DNA of 64,000 nt from an uncultured Chelatococcus sp. Lineage in GTDB: Bacteria; Pseudomonadota; Alphaproteobacteria; Rhizobiales; Beijerinckiaceae. Made by a program: the position numbers and the translations under genes. Positions 18,959 to 28,233 of the stretch are shown here, piece by piece; the first letter of the stretch is position 1; each line of letters starts with the position of its first letter. A model generated the notes under the pieces. It made no database searches. It was not told the DNA's origin and was given only the letters and a program-made list of their open reading frames with translations. The DNA lies in assembly GCA_937863995.1 (NCBI GenBank), contig CALMIK010000045.1, positions 80,933 through 144,932 of the forward strand, given 5' to 3'.

Positions 18959-19978
18959 TCAGCGCTCCCCGAGGCGAATGCGCGGATCGAGCCACCCCAG
19001 CAGCAGGTCGGACACCAGCATGCCCACGACCGTGAGCACGGCCACGAACATCAGGATGAAGCCGGCCAGATACTGATCCTGCGACTTCAGCGCCGCGAGC
19101 AGGATCGGCCCCACCGTCGGCAGGCTCATCACCAGCGACACCAGCACCGAGCCGGACACGAGCTGCGGCAGCAGGTTGCCGATGTCGGAAATGAAGGGAT
19201 TGAGCGCCATGCGGAACGGGTACTTCATCAGCGCGCGCCGCTCGGGCAGCCCCTTGGCGCGGGCGGTAACGTAATATTGCTTGGCCAGTTCGTCGAGCAG
19301 GTTGGCGCGCATGCGCCGGATCATCGCCGCGGTGCCCGACAATCCGATGACGATGGTGGGCACGATGAGATGCTGGCCGAGCGAGCCGATCTTGTCCCAC
19401 GTCCACGGCTCGCCCGCGTATTGGGGATCGTAGAGGCCGCCGATGGAAATGCCGAACCACAGGTTCATGTAGTAGAGCAGGATGAGCGCCAGCAGGAAGC
19501 TCGGCATCGCGAGCCCGATGTAGCCGAAGAGCGTGGCGAGGTAGTCGCCGGCCGAATATTGCCGCCGGGCGGAATAGATGGCGATGGGGATCGCGACCAC
19601 GTGCACGAAGATCAGCGTGGTGAGGTTGAGCAGCAGCGTCAGCCACAGCGAGTCGCCGAGCACGTCGGCCACCGGGCGGTCGTATTCGAAGGACCAGCCC
19701 CAGTTGCCCTGCAGCAGCCCCGCGTAACCGCCCCCCGGCGCCGGCCACAGGCCCACCCAGGCGAGGTACTGCTCCCACACCGGCCGGTCGAGACCGTATT
19801 GCGTCACGAGGAATTCGGCGCGCGCGGCGGCGGAGGCATCGCCCTGCGCCCTCAGCTCCGCGATCTGGTTGGAGAGGAAGTCGCCCGGCGGCAGCTTGAT
19901 GATGACGAACACCACCGCGCTGATGACGAGCAGCGTGGCCGCCATCGTGAGGAGACGCCGGACGAAATAGCGGATCAT
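18959..19978 (-). CDS. ABC transporter permease, peptide type (DppB/YejB-like)
   Basis: Second permease of the importer (339 residues). The N-terminal helix MIRYFVRRLLTMAATLLV is followed by a periplasmic loop and five helices, with the docking loop YYVTARAKGLPERRALMKY. Its ATG overlaps the stop of the binding-protein gene by four bases (ATGA), typical of translational coupling. It forms the membrane channel with the permease encoded next. Confidence 0.93.
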   Translation of the reverse strand: MIRYFVRRLLTMAATLLVISAVVFVIIKLPPGDFLSNQIAELRAQGDASAAARAEFLVTQYGLDRPVWEQYLAWVGLWPAPGGGYAGLLQGNWGWSFEYDRPVADVLGDSLWLTLLLNLTTLIFVHVVAIPIAIYSARRQYSAGDYLATLFGYIGLAMPSFLLALILLYYMNLWFGISIGGLYDPQYAGEPWTWDKIGSLGQHLIVPTIVIGLSGTAAMIRRMRANLLDELAKQYYVTARAKGLPERRALMKYPFRMALNPFISDIGNLLPQLVSGSVLVSLVMSLPTVGPILLAALKSQDQYLAGFILMFVAVLTVVGMLVSDLLLGWLDPRIRLGER

Positions 19979-21870
19979 GGGCGCGCCGCTCCGCGTTTGT
20001 CGGCCTGCTCCCAGAACAGCGCATCCATGCGGTAGAGGCCGAACATGGCAGTGGGCTCCCAGCTATAGACCGCCTCTTCCGGCATGTTCCGCAGGCCGTT
20101 GCGCACCACGATGGGTTGCAGCGCCCCGGCCACCGTGCCGATGGTCCATTGCTGGTCGGCGTGCAGCGCCAGCATGGCGTGCCAGATGCGGGCCTTGGCC
20201 GCCTCCTCCGTCTGCAAGAGCCAGTCGTCGTAAAGCGCGAGCAGCCGGCGCGGCACTTCCATGTCGCACGCCTCGCCGGCCTTGCCGTCGGTTTCGATAT
20301 ATTGTCCCCACCGCGGCCAGGCGTAATTGTCCTGGAACACGGGCGCGAGGCCCGTCGGCGGCATCTCGCCCGTGGGCATGGCGTTCTCGAGCCCGGGCGC
20401 CGCGATCATCGCCGGCAGGCCGGAATAGGCGCGGTTGCGCAGCACCGTGCGGTCCTGCGGCTTGATGAACAGGCTGACGCCGATGTCGCGCCAGAATTCG
20501 GTGATGAGTTGCAGCGCATCCACCGACACGGTGGAATCGCCCTCGACCTCGACGACGATTTCGAGAATGCGCCCGTCCGGCAGCTTGCGCACGCCGCCCG
20601 AGCCGCGCGCATCCAGGCCCGCCTCGTCGAGCAGGGCGCTCGCGCGCGCCGGATCGTATTGCGCGTGCTCGCTGCGGTACTGCGGCATGAACAGGGCCGA
20701 GCCCTCGCGCACCGTGTTGTTGCCTTCGGTGCCCAGCCCGAAGAACAGCGCATTGTTGAGCGTGCGCCGATCAATGCCGAGCGACAGCGCGCGCCGGAAG
20801 CGCACGTCGCGGTTGAGCGCCCGCCACACGGAATCGACGGCGGTGAGGTTGGGATAAAGCGCCACTTCCGAACCGCGCGCGATGGGCCACGTCAGCGTGC
20901 GGTAGCCGTGCGCCTTTTCGCCCTGCTTGAGCACTGGGATGTCGGCCATCACCAGCCCGCGCGACATCAGGTCGGTCTCGCCCGCATTGGCCTTGGCGGC
21001 GAAGAGGCCGGGCGCCGCGAGATCGATGACGATCTCGTCGATATAGGGCAACTGCTGGCCCTTCGGATCGACGCGGTGATAGTGCGGGTTGCGCACGAAG
21101 ATGAAGCGGTTGGCGTTGCCGCGCGTCACGACGCGCCACGGATAGACGGTCGGCATATCGGGATTGGCGTCGTCGCCCATGCCGTCGTTGCGGTTGTGCA
21201 GCGCGGCCCACGAGCGCGCGCCCGCCGCCGCCACCCGCGCCGCCAGCATGCCCGCATCCGCGTGCCGGGTGTGGAAGTCGCGCATGTAATGCGCCGGCGT
21301 ATAGATCAGCGCGTCGCGCGGGCCGGCCAACGCCGGCAGGAAGCGCGGATTGGGCGCGCGCCACGTATAGCGCACGCGCCGTTCGTCCAGCACCTCGAAG
21401 ACGGGCGGTTCGCCCTGCGCCAGCATGAATTGCGGCGGGCCGGCGGGGTTGAGTTCGGGATGGAGTGCCACGTCCTCCCACCAGTAGCGAAAATCCTCCG
21501 CCGTGAACGGGTCGCCGTCCGACCACCGGTGCCCGGCGCGCAGGTGGAAGGTGAAGCGGCGCCCTTCCTCGACATCGACGGCGCGCAGCAGGTCGGGCTG
21601 CAGCCGCAACTGCCGGTCGTAACCCACGAGCCGTGTGTAGGACATGGTGGCGAGGTAGCGGATGTCGCGCGCGCGCGGCGCCAGCGTCACGATTCGCCCG
21701 CCCCGCTGGCCGATCTCGCCGCCTTCCATGCGCGGATCGTAGACGAGCGGCTCGTCGGGCAGACCGCCGCTTTCGGCCGCCTCGCAGGCGGAGGGCAGGA
21801 AAAGCGTGCGCCCCGCCAGCGCCGCCGCGCCGCCGCCGAGCAGAAGAAGCGCCCCGCGCCTGTCGAGCAT
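19975..21870 (-). CDS. ABC transporter substrate-binding protein, family 5
   Basis: Periplasmic receptor of the importer. The N-terminus [20 protein letters not shown] is a signal with an arginine pair, ending near SACEA. The body is SBP_bac_5: an early FTFHLRAGHRWSDG motif and RRALSLGIDRRTLN in the second lobe. At 631 residues it is longer than DppA and close to the YejA-like/large peptide-binding subgroup. The start at 21870 shares its A with the stop of the ATPase gene (TGATG). Peptides or opine-like compounds are likely ligands; the exact one cannot be told. Confidence 0.9.
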   Translation of the reverse strand: MLDRRGALLLLGGGAAALAGRTLFLPSACEAAESGGLPDEPLVYDPRMEGGEIGQRGGRIVTLAPRARDIRYLATMSYTRLVGYDRQLRLQPDLLRAVDVEEGRRFTFHLRAGHRWSDGDPFTAEDFRYWWEDVALHPELNPAGPPQFMLAQGEPPVFEVLDERRVRYTWRAPNPRFLPALAGPRDALIYTPAHYMRDFHTRHADAGMLAARVAAAGARSWAALHNRNDGMGDDANPDMPTVYPWRVVTRGNANRFIFVRNPHYHRVDPKGQQLPYIDEIVIDLAAPGLFAAKANAGETDLMSRGLVMADIPVLKQGEKAHGYRTLTWPIARGSEVALYPNLTAVDSVWRALNRDVRFRRALSLGIDRRTLNNALFFGLGTEGNNTVREGSALFMPQYRSEHAQYDPARASALLDEAGLDARGSGGVRKLPDGRILEIVVEVEGDSTVSVDALQLITEFWRDIGVSLFIKPQDRTVLRNRAYSGLPAMIAAPGLENAMPTGEMPPTGLAPVFQDNYAWPRWGQYIETDGKAGEACDMEVPRRLLALYDDWLLQTEEAAKARIWHAMLALHADQQWTIGTVAGALQPIVVRNGLRNMPEEAVYSWEPTAMFGLYRMDALFWEQADKRGAARP

Positions 21871-23792
21871 CACGCGACCTCCCCGAGTGCGTGCGCGCCG
21901 GTGCGCACGAAATGGCCGCCGCCGAGATCCTGCATGCCCCCGGCCTGCCCGGCCACGAGGCGAAACGGCGCCGGCCACGCGGCCGGGTCGGAGAAGCCGC
22001 CGCCGCGCAGCGCCGCGAAATCGAGCGGATGGTCGAGATCGGGGCTCGGCACCGCCGCCAGCAGCGCCTGCGTATAAGGATGGCGCGGACGCGAGAACAG
22101 CAGCCGCTTGGGCGCCTGCTCCACGATGTAGCCCCGGCACATCACCGCGATCTCGTCGGCGATGTAATCGACCACAGCGAGGTTGTGCGACACGAAGAGG
22201 TAGGACAGGCCCATGCCCGCCTGCAGGTCCTTGAGCAGGTTGAGCACCTGCGCCTGCACGGAAACGTCGAGCGCCGACACGGGTTCGTCGCACAGCAGCA
22301 CGCCGGGCTGGAGCGCCAAAGCCCGCGCGATGCCGAGCCGCTGGCGCTGCCCGCCGGAGAACGCATGCGGGTAGCGGCGCAGGAAGTGGCGGTCGAGCCC
22401 CACGAGTTCCATCAGTTCAGCGGCGCGGGCGGCGCGGGCGCGCTCGTCGCCGAAGGGGTGGATGCGCAGCGGCTCGGTCAAGAGTTCGTAGGCCGTCATG
22501 CGCGGGTTGAGCGAGGAAAACGGGTCTTGAAACACGAACTGCACATGGCGGCGAAAGGCCATCAGGTCGTCGCCAGCAAGGGTCGCGATGTCGCGCTCGC
22601 CCGCCCCGTCGTCGAAGAACACCCGCCCGCTCGAGGGCGCGATCGCGCGCATGACGATCTTCGACAGCGTGGTCTTGCCGCAGCCCGATTCACCCACGAG
22701 TCCCAGCGTCGTGCCGCGTTTCACGGCCAGGCTCACGTTCGCGACCGCCCTCACCTCCCCGGCCTTGCGGCGCGCGAAGCCGCTGCGGCGAACGAACACC
22801 TTCGACACATCGTCGATGCGCAGCACCGGGCCGGGCGATGCGCGTTCCGGCGGCGTCGGGACGCTCTCGGCCATGGCCGGTTCCTTGGCCGGACCTCTGG
22901 CAATGGCGCGCAGCGGCCGCAGGCGCTCGTGCGGCTGCATGCCGAAGCGGGGCACGGCATCGAGCAGCGCCCGCAGGTAGGGGTGGCGCGGCTCGCGGAA
23001 CAGCGCCTCGCGCGTGCCCGATTCGACGATGCGGCCGCGATACATCACCGCCATCGTGTCCGCCATGTTGGCGACCACCCCGAGATCGTGGGTGATGAGC
23101 AACACGGCCATGCCGGTTTCGCGCTGCAGGTCGCGCAGCAGGTCGAGGATCTGCGCCTGGGTGGTGACGTCGAGCGCCGTGGTGGGCTCGTCGGCGATGA
23201 GCAGCGCCGGACGGCACGCGAGCGCCATCGCGATCATGGCGCGCTGGCGCATGCCCCCCGACAGCTCGAAGGGGTAGGTGTCGAACGCCCGGCGCGGATC
23301 GGAGAAGCCGACGCGCGCGAATACCGCCTCCGCCTGCGCGCGGGCCTCGGCGCGGCCGGCGCGCCGGTGCAGGCGCACCGCTTCCGCCACCTGATCGCCG
23401 ATGGTGTGCAACGGCGACAGCGACGTCATCGGCTCCTGGAAGATCATGGCGATGCGCCCGCCACGCAAGGCGCGCATGATGGCGCCGTCGCCGTCGAGGC
23501 TGGCGATCTCGGCGCGCTTGCCGTCGAGCGGATCAAGAAAGGTGATGGCCCCGCCCACGATGCGCGCGGCCCGGGGCAGGATGCGCAGGATCGACTGGGC
23601 GGTCACGGACTTGCCCGATCCCGATTCGCCGACGAGCGCCAGCGTCTGCCCCGCGAACACGTCGAAGGACACGCCGTCGAGCACGCGGAACGGCGCGCCC
23701 TCGCCGGCGAAGTCGACGGCAAGGTTGCGCACCGCCAGCAAGGGCGAGGCGCGCGACACCGATCCCGGCGTTCTGGAGAGTTGTCTCGCCAC
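21870..23792 (-). CDS. ABC transporter ATP-binding protein with two nucleotide domains
   Basis: Fused DppD-DppF-type ATPase (640 residues). Domain 1 has Walker A GESGSGKS (55-62), LSGGM signature (about 178-181) and DEPTTALD (201-208); domain 2 has GESGCGKT (368-374), FSGGQ (478-482) and CDEPVSALD (501-509). Both carry the C-terminal [16 protein letters not shown] region of the oligopeptide subfamily, so both sites look active. It is the first gene of the importer operon, an unusual order since binding proteins commonly lead. The promoter region holds the dyad at 23852-23886. Confidence 0.94.
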   Translation of the reverse strand: MARQLSRTPGSVSRASPLLAVRNLAVDFAGEGAPFRVLDGVSFDVFAGQTLALVGESGSGKSVTAQSILRILPRAARIVGGAITFLDPLDGKRAEIASLDGDGAIMRALRGGRIAMIFQEPMTSLSPLHTIGDQVAEAVRLHRRAGRAEARAQAEAVFARVGFSDPRRAFDTYPFELSGGMRQRAMIAMALACRPALLIADEPTTALDVTTQAQILDLLRDLQRETGMAVLLITHDLGVVANMADTMAVMYRGRIVESGTREALFREPRHPYLRALLDAVPRFGMQPHERLRPLRAIARGPAKEPAMAESVPTPPERASPGPVLRIDDVSKVFVRRSGFARRKAGEVRAVANVSLAVKRGTTLGLVGESGCGKTTLSKIVMRAIAPSSGRVFFDDGAGERDIATLAGDDLMAFRRHVQFVFQDPFSSLNPRMTAYELLTEPLRIHPFGDERARAARAAELMELVGLDRHFLRRYPHAFSGGQRQRLGIARALALQPGVLLCDEPVSALDVSVQAQVLNLLKDLQAGMGLSYLFVSHNLAVVDYIADEIAVMCRGYIVEQAPKRLLFSRPRHPYTQALLAAVPSPDLDHPLDFAALRGGGFSDPAAWPAPFRLVAGQAGGMQDLGGGHFVRTGAHALGEVA

Positions 23793-23851
23793 GAGGCCCT
23801 GCTCCCGATCTGTCCAGCGCGGCGGCGTCAGCCGGCACGATGGCTACAGTC

Positions 23852-23886
23852 TTTTACATGATATGCTCACGTCTTTGCATGTAAAA
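23852..23886 (-). promoter_or_regulatory. Perfect inverted repeat upstream of the first peptide-ABC operon
   Basis: The arms ttttacatg (23852-23860) and catgtaaaa (23878-23886) are perfect complements, 17 bases apart, ending 60 bases before the ATPase start and overlapping the last codons of the upstream gene. Low GC content makes it stand out. It looks like a regulator binding site rather than a terminator, since the stem has few GC pairs and no T tract. Confidence 0.55.
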
Positions 23887-25777
23887 ACGACCCGAACCGA
23901 AATACCTTCTCCGCATCCGCGCGTATGACTGCAGGATGACGCAGCAGGAACGACAGCACTGCGTCGCACCACGTCCATGTATCCTCGTCCTGCACGAGAT
24001 GATGGGTGAGAAGGCCGAGCACGGGTTCGCCCCCGCCTTCCAGCTGCGCCCGCAGGAAGGCGGCCGCCGCCGCATCGATACGCGCGCGTGGCGCGAGGCC
24101 GCCGCCATCGTGCCATGCGACGGGATCGAGGTGCGTGTTGGCGACCGCGATCCCCGCCACCTGCCCCGCGCGGCCAAAGGTGGAAAGGCCGCGATAACCC
24201 ATGCCGGCAAGGCTTTTCGCCAGTTCGCCGTCGATACGGTTCCATGGCGGCACGAACACCGGCAGCAGCGTGTCGCCGAAGCGCGCCGCCGCCAGCCGCA
24301 GCGCCGTCTCCGCATCGCGCGCCAGCGCGTCGGCGGGCCGATGCGGGCCGAACTCGGCCTTCTTCTCGCCGGCGGGCGCGTGATTGGCGTGGGAAAGGCC
24401 GTGCACCAGCGCTCTCGCAAGCGGCTCGCGGGCAAGGCGCGCCGCCAGCGCGGCGTCGGCATGGGCAGGAATCGCCGCGACAGCCACCGGCATGGCATGA
24501 CGGTTCGCCAGCGCCAGCAGCCGCTCCAGCGCCGGCGTTGGCGTCACCGCGTCGTCGTCGCGCCACCAGAAAGAGACGGCGCGCCCCATCGCCTGCGCTT
24601 CGTCGAGAACACGCGCGAGGCGCGGCAAGGGCGCCGCCGCCCGGCGCTCGATCAGAGCCACGCTGCGGGCGATGCCGTCGCGCGCGATGGCGACCGCCTG
24701 CGGCAACGGCGCCGCCAACGCCGCGTCCACTGCCCGCGCCAGCGTTTCGGCGCTCAGATCCGCCTCGCCCACGACGACGAACGGCCACACCCCGGCCCGC
24801 GCCAGCGCCTCGGCGCGCAGGCGCTGCTCGGTTTCGTTGCCCGCCTCGAACGGCACCAGCACCGCCCGCACACCGGCGTTCAGCACGTCGATGACCGTGT
24901 TGTAGCCCGCCTGGCTAATCGAAACCGCGGCCCGCGACAGCAGCGCGGCGAAGTCCGGCCGCGCGCGTTCCACAGTGACATTGGCCGGCGCCGCATCCGC
25001 CAGCGCCGAAAAGTCTTGCCCCGCCACGCCCCGCCCGACCAGCAGCCGCCAGCGCCGGTCTGACGCCAGCACAGCCGCGCCGAGCGCCGCCCGGAACAAC
25101 GGCAGCGAGGTCGCGCTGCCGCCACCCGAAACGAGGATTTCGCCGGCGCCGTCCGTCCCGTCATCGACGCTGCGGCTCGCGGTGTCGTCCACGTAGCCGG
25201 TATAGTCCAGCAGCGGCGCGATATCCGGCGTCACCGGCCACGAACGCTCCAGCGGCAATACGCCGGCATCGCCATGCACGAGCACGCCGTCGTAATGGGC
25301 GAGAAGCCGCGCGTGCGCCTCCTCCACCCGCCCCGCGCGGGCGGGGGCGACAAGCACGTCGCGGATGGAAGCCAGCACCAGCGGCGGCGGCATCTGCCGG
25401 CGCGCCGCCTCGACAAGCGCGAGAAATTCACCTGCCAAAGCCCGCCGCCCGAATGGAAAAAGCTCGGTGACGACGACATGCGGGCGCGTGTCCGCCAAGG
25501 CATCGAGCAATAAATCGCGCCGGCGCGCCATCAGCGCCTCTCCCGCCGGGCCGCCGTTCTCGCCCAGCAACGCCGAGAACGCCGTTCCCTCCACATGCAC
25601 CGGTGGCAACTGCACGAGGCGCACACCGTCCGTCGCGATGAGCGGCGCGGGACGGCCGCCCGACACCAGCGTCACCGCGTGGCCCGCCCGCGCGAGACCG
25701 CGCGCGATGGCCGCTGCCCGCGCCAGATGGCCGACGCCGAGCAGATGCGTCACGGCGATCAGCACCCGCAGCGTCAT
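23867..25777 (-). CDS. Fusion of MurG-like glycosyltransferase and polysaccharide deacetylase
   Basis: The N-terminal 380 residues look like a GT-B glycosyltransferase related to MurG: LLGVGHLARAAAIARGLA near the start (11-28), SGGGSATS (217-224) and the sugar-nucleotide motif ISQAGYNTVIDVLNAG (287-302). From about 395 to 636 is a NodB-like polysaccharide deacetylase: WRDDDA (405-410) gives the metal/catalytic aspartates, HGLSHANH (459-466) the histidine pair, and VPPWNRID the third conserved motif. One polypeptide could thus add a sugar and de-acetylate the same glycan. It overlaps the upstream GT4 gene by ATGA, so it ends a three-gene operon. Confidence 0.8.
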   Translation of the reverse strand: MTLRVLIAVTHLLGVGHLARAAAIARGLARAGHAVTLVSGGRPAPLIATDGVRLVQLPPVHVEGTAFSALLGENGGPAGEALMARRRDLLLDALADTRPHVVVTELFPFGRRALAGEFLALVEAARRQMPPPLVLASIRDVLVAPARAGRVEEAHARLLAHYDGVLVHGDAGVLPLERSWPVTPDIAPLLDYTGYVDDTASRSVDDGTDGAGEILVSGGGSATSLPLFRAALGAAVLASDRRWRLLVGRGVAGQDFSALADAAPANVTVERARPDFAALLSRAAVSISQAGYNTVIDVLNAGVRAVLVPFEAGNETEQRLRAEALARAGVWPFVVVGEADLSAETLARAVDAALAAPLPQAVAIARDGIARSVALIERRAAAPLPRLARVLDEAQAMGRAVSFWWRDDDAVTPTPALERLLALANRHAMPVAVAAIPAHADAALAARLAREPLARALVHGLSHANHAPAGEKKAEFGPHRPADALARDAETALRLAAARFGDTLLPVFVPPWNRIDGELAKSLAGMGYRGLSTFGRAGQVAGIAVANTHLDPVAWHDGGGLAPRARIDAAAAAFLRAQLEGGGEPVLGLLTHHLVQDEDTWTWCDAVLSFLLRHPAVIRADAEKVFRFGSFLHAKT

Positions 25778-26877
25778 GCGCGCTCCCCCTCGATCAGCGG
25801 CAGCAGCGCGCCACGCAGGATCCGCGCCGCGCCGTCGAGATTGCGCCCGTCACGCACCAGCGCGTGTGCCCGCGCGCCGAGCGCGTTGCGGCGGGCGGGG
25901 TCGTCCGCCAGCCGGCAAAGCGCGCGCGCGAAGGCCGCGGCGTTGTCCGGCGGCGCGAGCACGCCGGTATCGTCGGCGATGACGACGCTCGCCACCCCGC
26001 CGTGATCGCCCGCGAGCGCCGGGCAGCCGCGCGCCGCCGCCTCCAGAAAAACCATGCCGTAAGCCTCGTTGACGGCGGGCCACACGAACAGGTCGGCATC
26101 GTCGTAGAGCGCATCGAGCGCCGCCGCGTCCTCGACGAGGCCGGCAAAGCGCACGCGCTCGCCGAAACTGGCGAAAAGCGTCTCCACCTCGGCGCGCGCG
26201 GCGCCATCCCCCGCGACGGTGAGCCGCCAGGGGCGGTCCACCCGCGCCAGCGCGTGCGCCAGTTGCCGGTAGCTTTCGAGCTTGTCGCCACGGCGCATCA
26301 TGGCCACCGTGAGCAGATGCATCGCCTCCCGCACCGGGCGCGGGCGGAACGGCGCGCCGCCGCCCTCTACGAACGGGGGCAGATCGACGAGCAACTGGCC
26401 CGCTGGCCGGGCGCGCTCAAGCGCGGGACGATCGCGGGCGGTCATGACGAAGATTGCGTCCGCCGAATCGAGCGCTGCCTCAACGCGCGCATGCGCCGCC
26501 GCGAACGGCCCGACAGCGCGGGACGGCGCGCGCGACGCCTCGGCGACGCAATAGGGAATGCCGAGCGCCCGCGCCACCACCGGCCCCAGCCGGTCTACAG
26601 CCTTGTAATAACAGTGATATGTGAACCACAGCCGGGGCGCCGCGACCGTGCCCGCGCGACAGGCCGCGATCAGCCGCTCCGCTTCTGCCTCCGCCGCCGC
26701 ATCGATAGCCGCCTGCGCCTCGGCCGCGCCCGTGGGCTCGTAGGCGCGCAGGCGGCTTTCCACCCGGGGCGAGAGACCGGCGCGCTCCAGAGCGGCGAAC
26801 AGCAAGCGCGCCATGCGCCTGTCGCCCGAGGCGACCGGATGATCGGGAGCCTTGAGCGGCGCGTAGAAGGCGATCAC
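25774..26877 (-). CDS. Glycosyltransferase family 4
   Basis: GT-B fold (367 residues). The second domain carries LLTVAMMRRGDKLESYRQLA, a GLVEDAAALDALYDDADLFVWPA stretch and the E-x7-E motif in NEAYGMVFLEAAARGCP. The GTG at 26877 is chosen since GTGA overlaps the stop of the preceding gene, and since upstream sequence in this frame is arginine-rich shadow. It lies in the middle of the GT4-GT4-fusion operon. Donor and acceptor are unknown. Confidence 0.85.
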   Translation of the reverse strand: MIAFYAPLKAPDHPVASGDRRMARLLFAALERAGLSPRVESRLRAYEPTGAAEAQAAIDAAAEAEAERLIAACRAGTVAAPRLWFTYHCYYKAVDRLGPVVARALGIPYCVAEASRAPSRAVGPFAAAHARVEAALDSADAIFVMTARDRPALERARPAGQLLVDLPPFVEGGGAPFRPRPVREAMHLLTVAMMRRGDKLESYRQLAHALARVDRPWRLTVAGDGAARAEVETLFASFGERVRFAGLVEDAAALDALYDDADLFVWPAVNEAYGMVFLEAAARGCPALAGDHGGVASVVIADDTGVLAPPDNAAAFARALCRLADDPARRNALGARAHALVRDGRNLDGAARILRGALLPLIEGERA

Positions 26878-28184
26878 GCCACCGGCGTCCGCTGCACCGG
26901 CGCGAAGGAAACCGCCATGCCGAGCGCCGCCCGCAACCGCGCCTCGATGATGTCTATGCCCGCTTCCATGGCGAATTCCTCGCGCAGGCGCTCTGATGCG
27001 GCGAAGCCGAGCAGCGCGCGCTGCCCCGGATCGCGGGCGAGCATGTTGACGGCGTTGGCGAGCAGATCCCACCGCGCCGGCGGCACGAGCATGCCCTCCT
27101 GCCCGTCGCGGATGAACTCCGGAATGCCGGCGAAGTCGGTGGCGACGATGGCGAGCCCCTGGCTCGCCGCCTCCATGATGACGTTGGGCAAGCCATCGCG
27201 GTCGCCCGCCTCGCCCTGCTTGGAGGGCAGCACGAACAGGTCCGCCTCGCGGATCAGCGAGATCACGTTCGGCTGCGGCCGCGAACCGAGAAAGGCCACC
27301 TTGTCGGCGATGCCCTCACGCGCCGCCTGCGCTTTCAGCGTCTCAAGCAGCGCGCCGCCGCCGATGTGGGCGAAGCGCCAGTGCAGGCCCTCTGGCAGCG
27401 CGGCGAGCGCCGACAGCAGATCGTCGAAGCCCTTTTTCGCCACCGCCCGACCCACCGAGACGATGCGCACCGGATCGGCGGGGTCGGAGCCGTCGCGGCG
27501 GGAGGGCTCGGGCGCGGCCGGAAACCGGCACAGGTCCAGCCCGTGGTAGGCCAGCGCGACGTGGTCGCGGCGCGGGGCGCGCTCGGTCAGGTGTTCCCAG
27601 CCGGCGTGGGTGCAGGTCACGCCCCAGAGAGAATCGGCGAGCTTCTCGCGCTTTTCCCAGTCCGGCGTGGTCCAGATATCCTTGGCGTGGGCGGAAAAGC
27701 TCCAAGTGAGCCCGCGCAGCGTCGCCGCATACCGCGCTACCGAGGCCGGCGTGTGCAGGAAATGCGCGTGCAGGTGCCCGATGTCGTCCGGCAACTCGCG
27801 CGCCATGACGAACGCCTGCCCGAGCCGGCGCAGGCGGTTGAGGGTTCGGTCGCGGGCGAAGTCGCGCCGGAACTGGCGCATGGTGGCCGAGAATCCGGGC
27901 AGGCCGAGGCTCGCGAGAAATCCGCGCAGCACCCGCAGCGGCCCGCGATGCAGGTATTCCGGCAGGTAGGTGACGCGGGCCGATATCCCCTGGTGCATGG
28001 GGTGCACAGCCTTGTCGGTGGGCCGGCGCAGCGACCATATCTCGAACGGCAGGCCGCGCTGCTGCAGGGCGAGCAGTTCCTGAGCGATGAAGGTTTCGGA
28101 CAGGCGCGGATACCCCTTGACCACCACGGCGATGCGGCGAGAGGGCTTGGTGCGGGGTTTGCTGGCGGGCGGCGCTTCTGTCAT
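26874..28184 (-). CDS. Glycosyltransferase family 4, colanic-acid type
   Basis: Retaining GT-B enzyme (436 residues). It begins with a KGYPRLSETFIAQELLAL segment as in WcaL/AmsK-like transferases, includes SVGRAVAKKGFDDLL for nucleotide-sugar binding, and has E-G-D-x-DGLPNVIMEAASQGLA with the conserved glutamates. First gene of the three-gene operon with the second GT4 and the GT/deacetylase fusion; overlaps are four bases each. It starts 50 bases after the end of the next gene. It likely builds a surface polysaccharide. Confidence 0.88.
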   Translation of the reverse strand: MTEAPPASKPRTKPSRRIAVVVKGYPRLSETFIAQELLALQQRGLPFEIWSLRRPTDKAVHPMHQGISARVTYLPEYLHRGPLRVLRGFLASLGLPGFSATMRQFRRDFARDRTLNRLRRLGQAFVMARELPDDIGHLHAHFLHTPASVARYAATLRGLTWSFSAHAKDIWTTPDWEKREKLADSLWGVTCTHAGWEHLTERAPRRDHVALAYHGLDLCRFPAAPEPSRRDGSDPADPVRIVSVGRAVAKKGFDDLLSALAALPEGLHWRFAHIGGGALLETLKAQAAREGIADKVAFLGSRPQPNVISLIREADLFVLPSKQGEAGDRDGLPNVIMEAASQGLAIVATDFAGIPEFIRDGQEGMLVPPARWDLLANAVNMLARDPGQRALLGFAASERLREEFAMEAGIDIIEARLRAALGMAVSFAPVQRTPVA

Positions 28185-28233
28185 TCGGCAGCTGGAATCA
28201 TTCGGCGAACGGGCTCACTCGGCAATATTGCTG

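Noticed and set aside
20116..23861. Long plus-strand frames opposite the first importer operon
   Set aside because: Antisense shadows of the binding protein and ATPase, whose motifs are clear on the minus strand.
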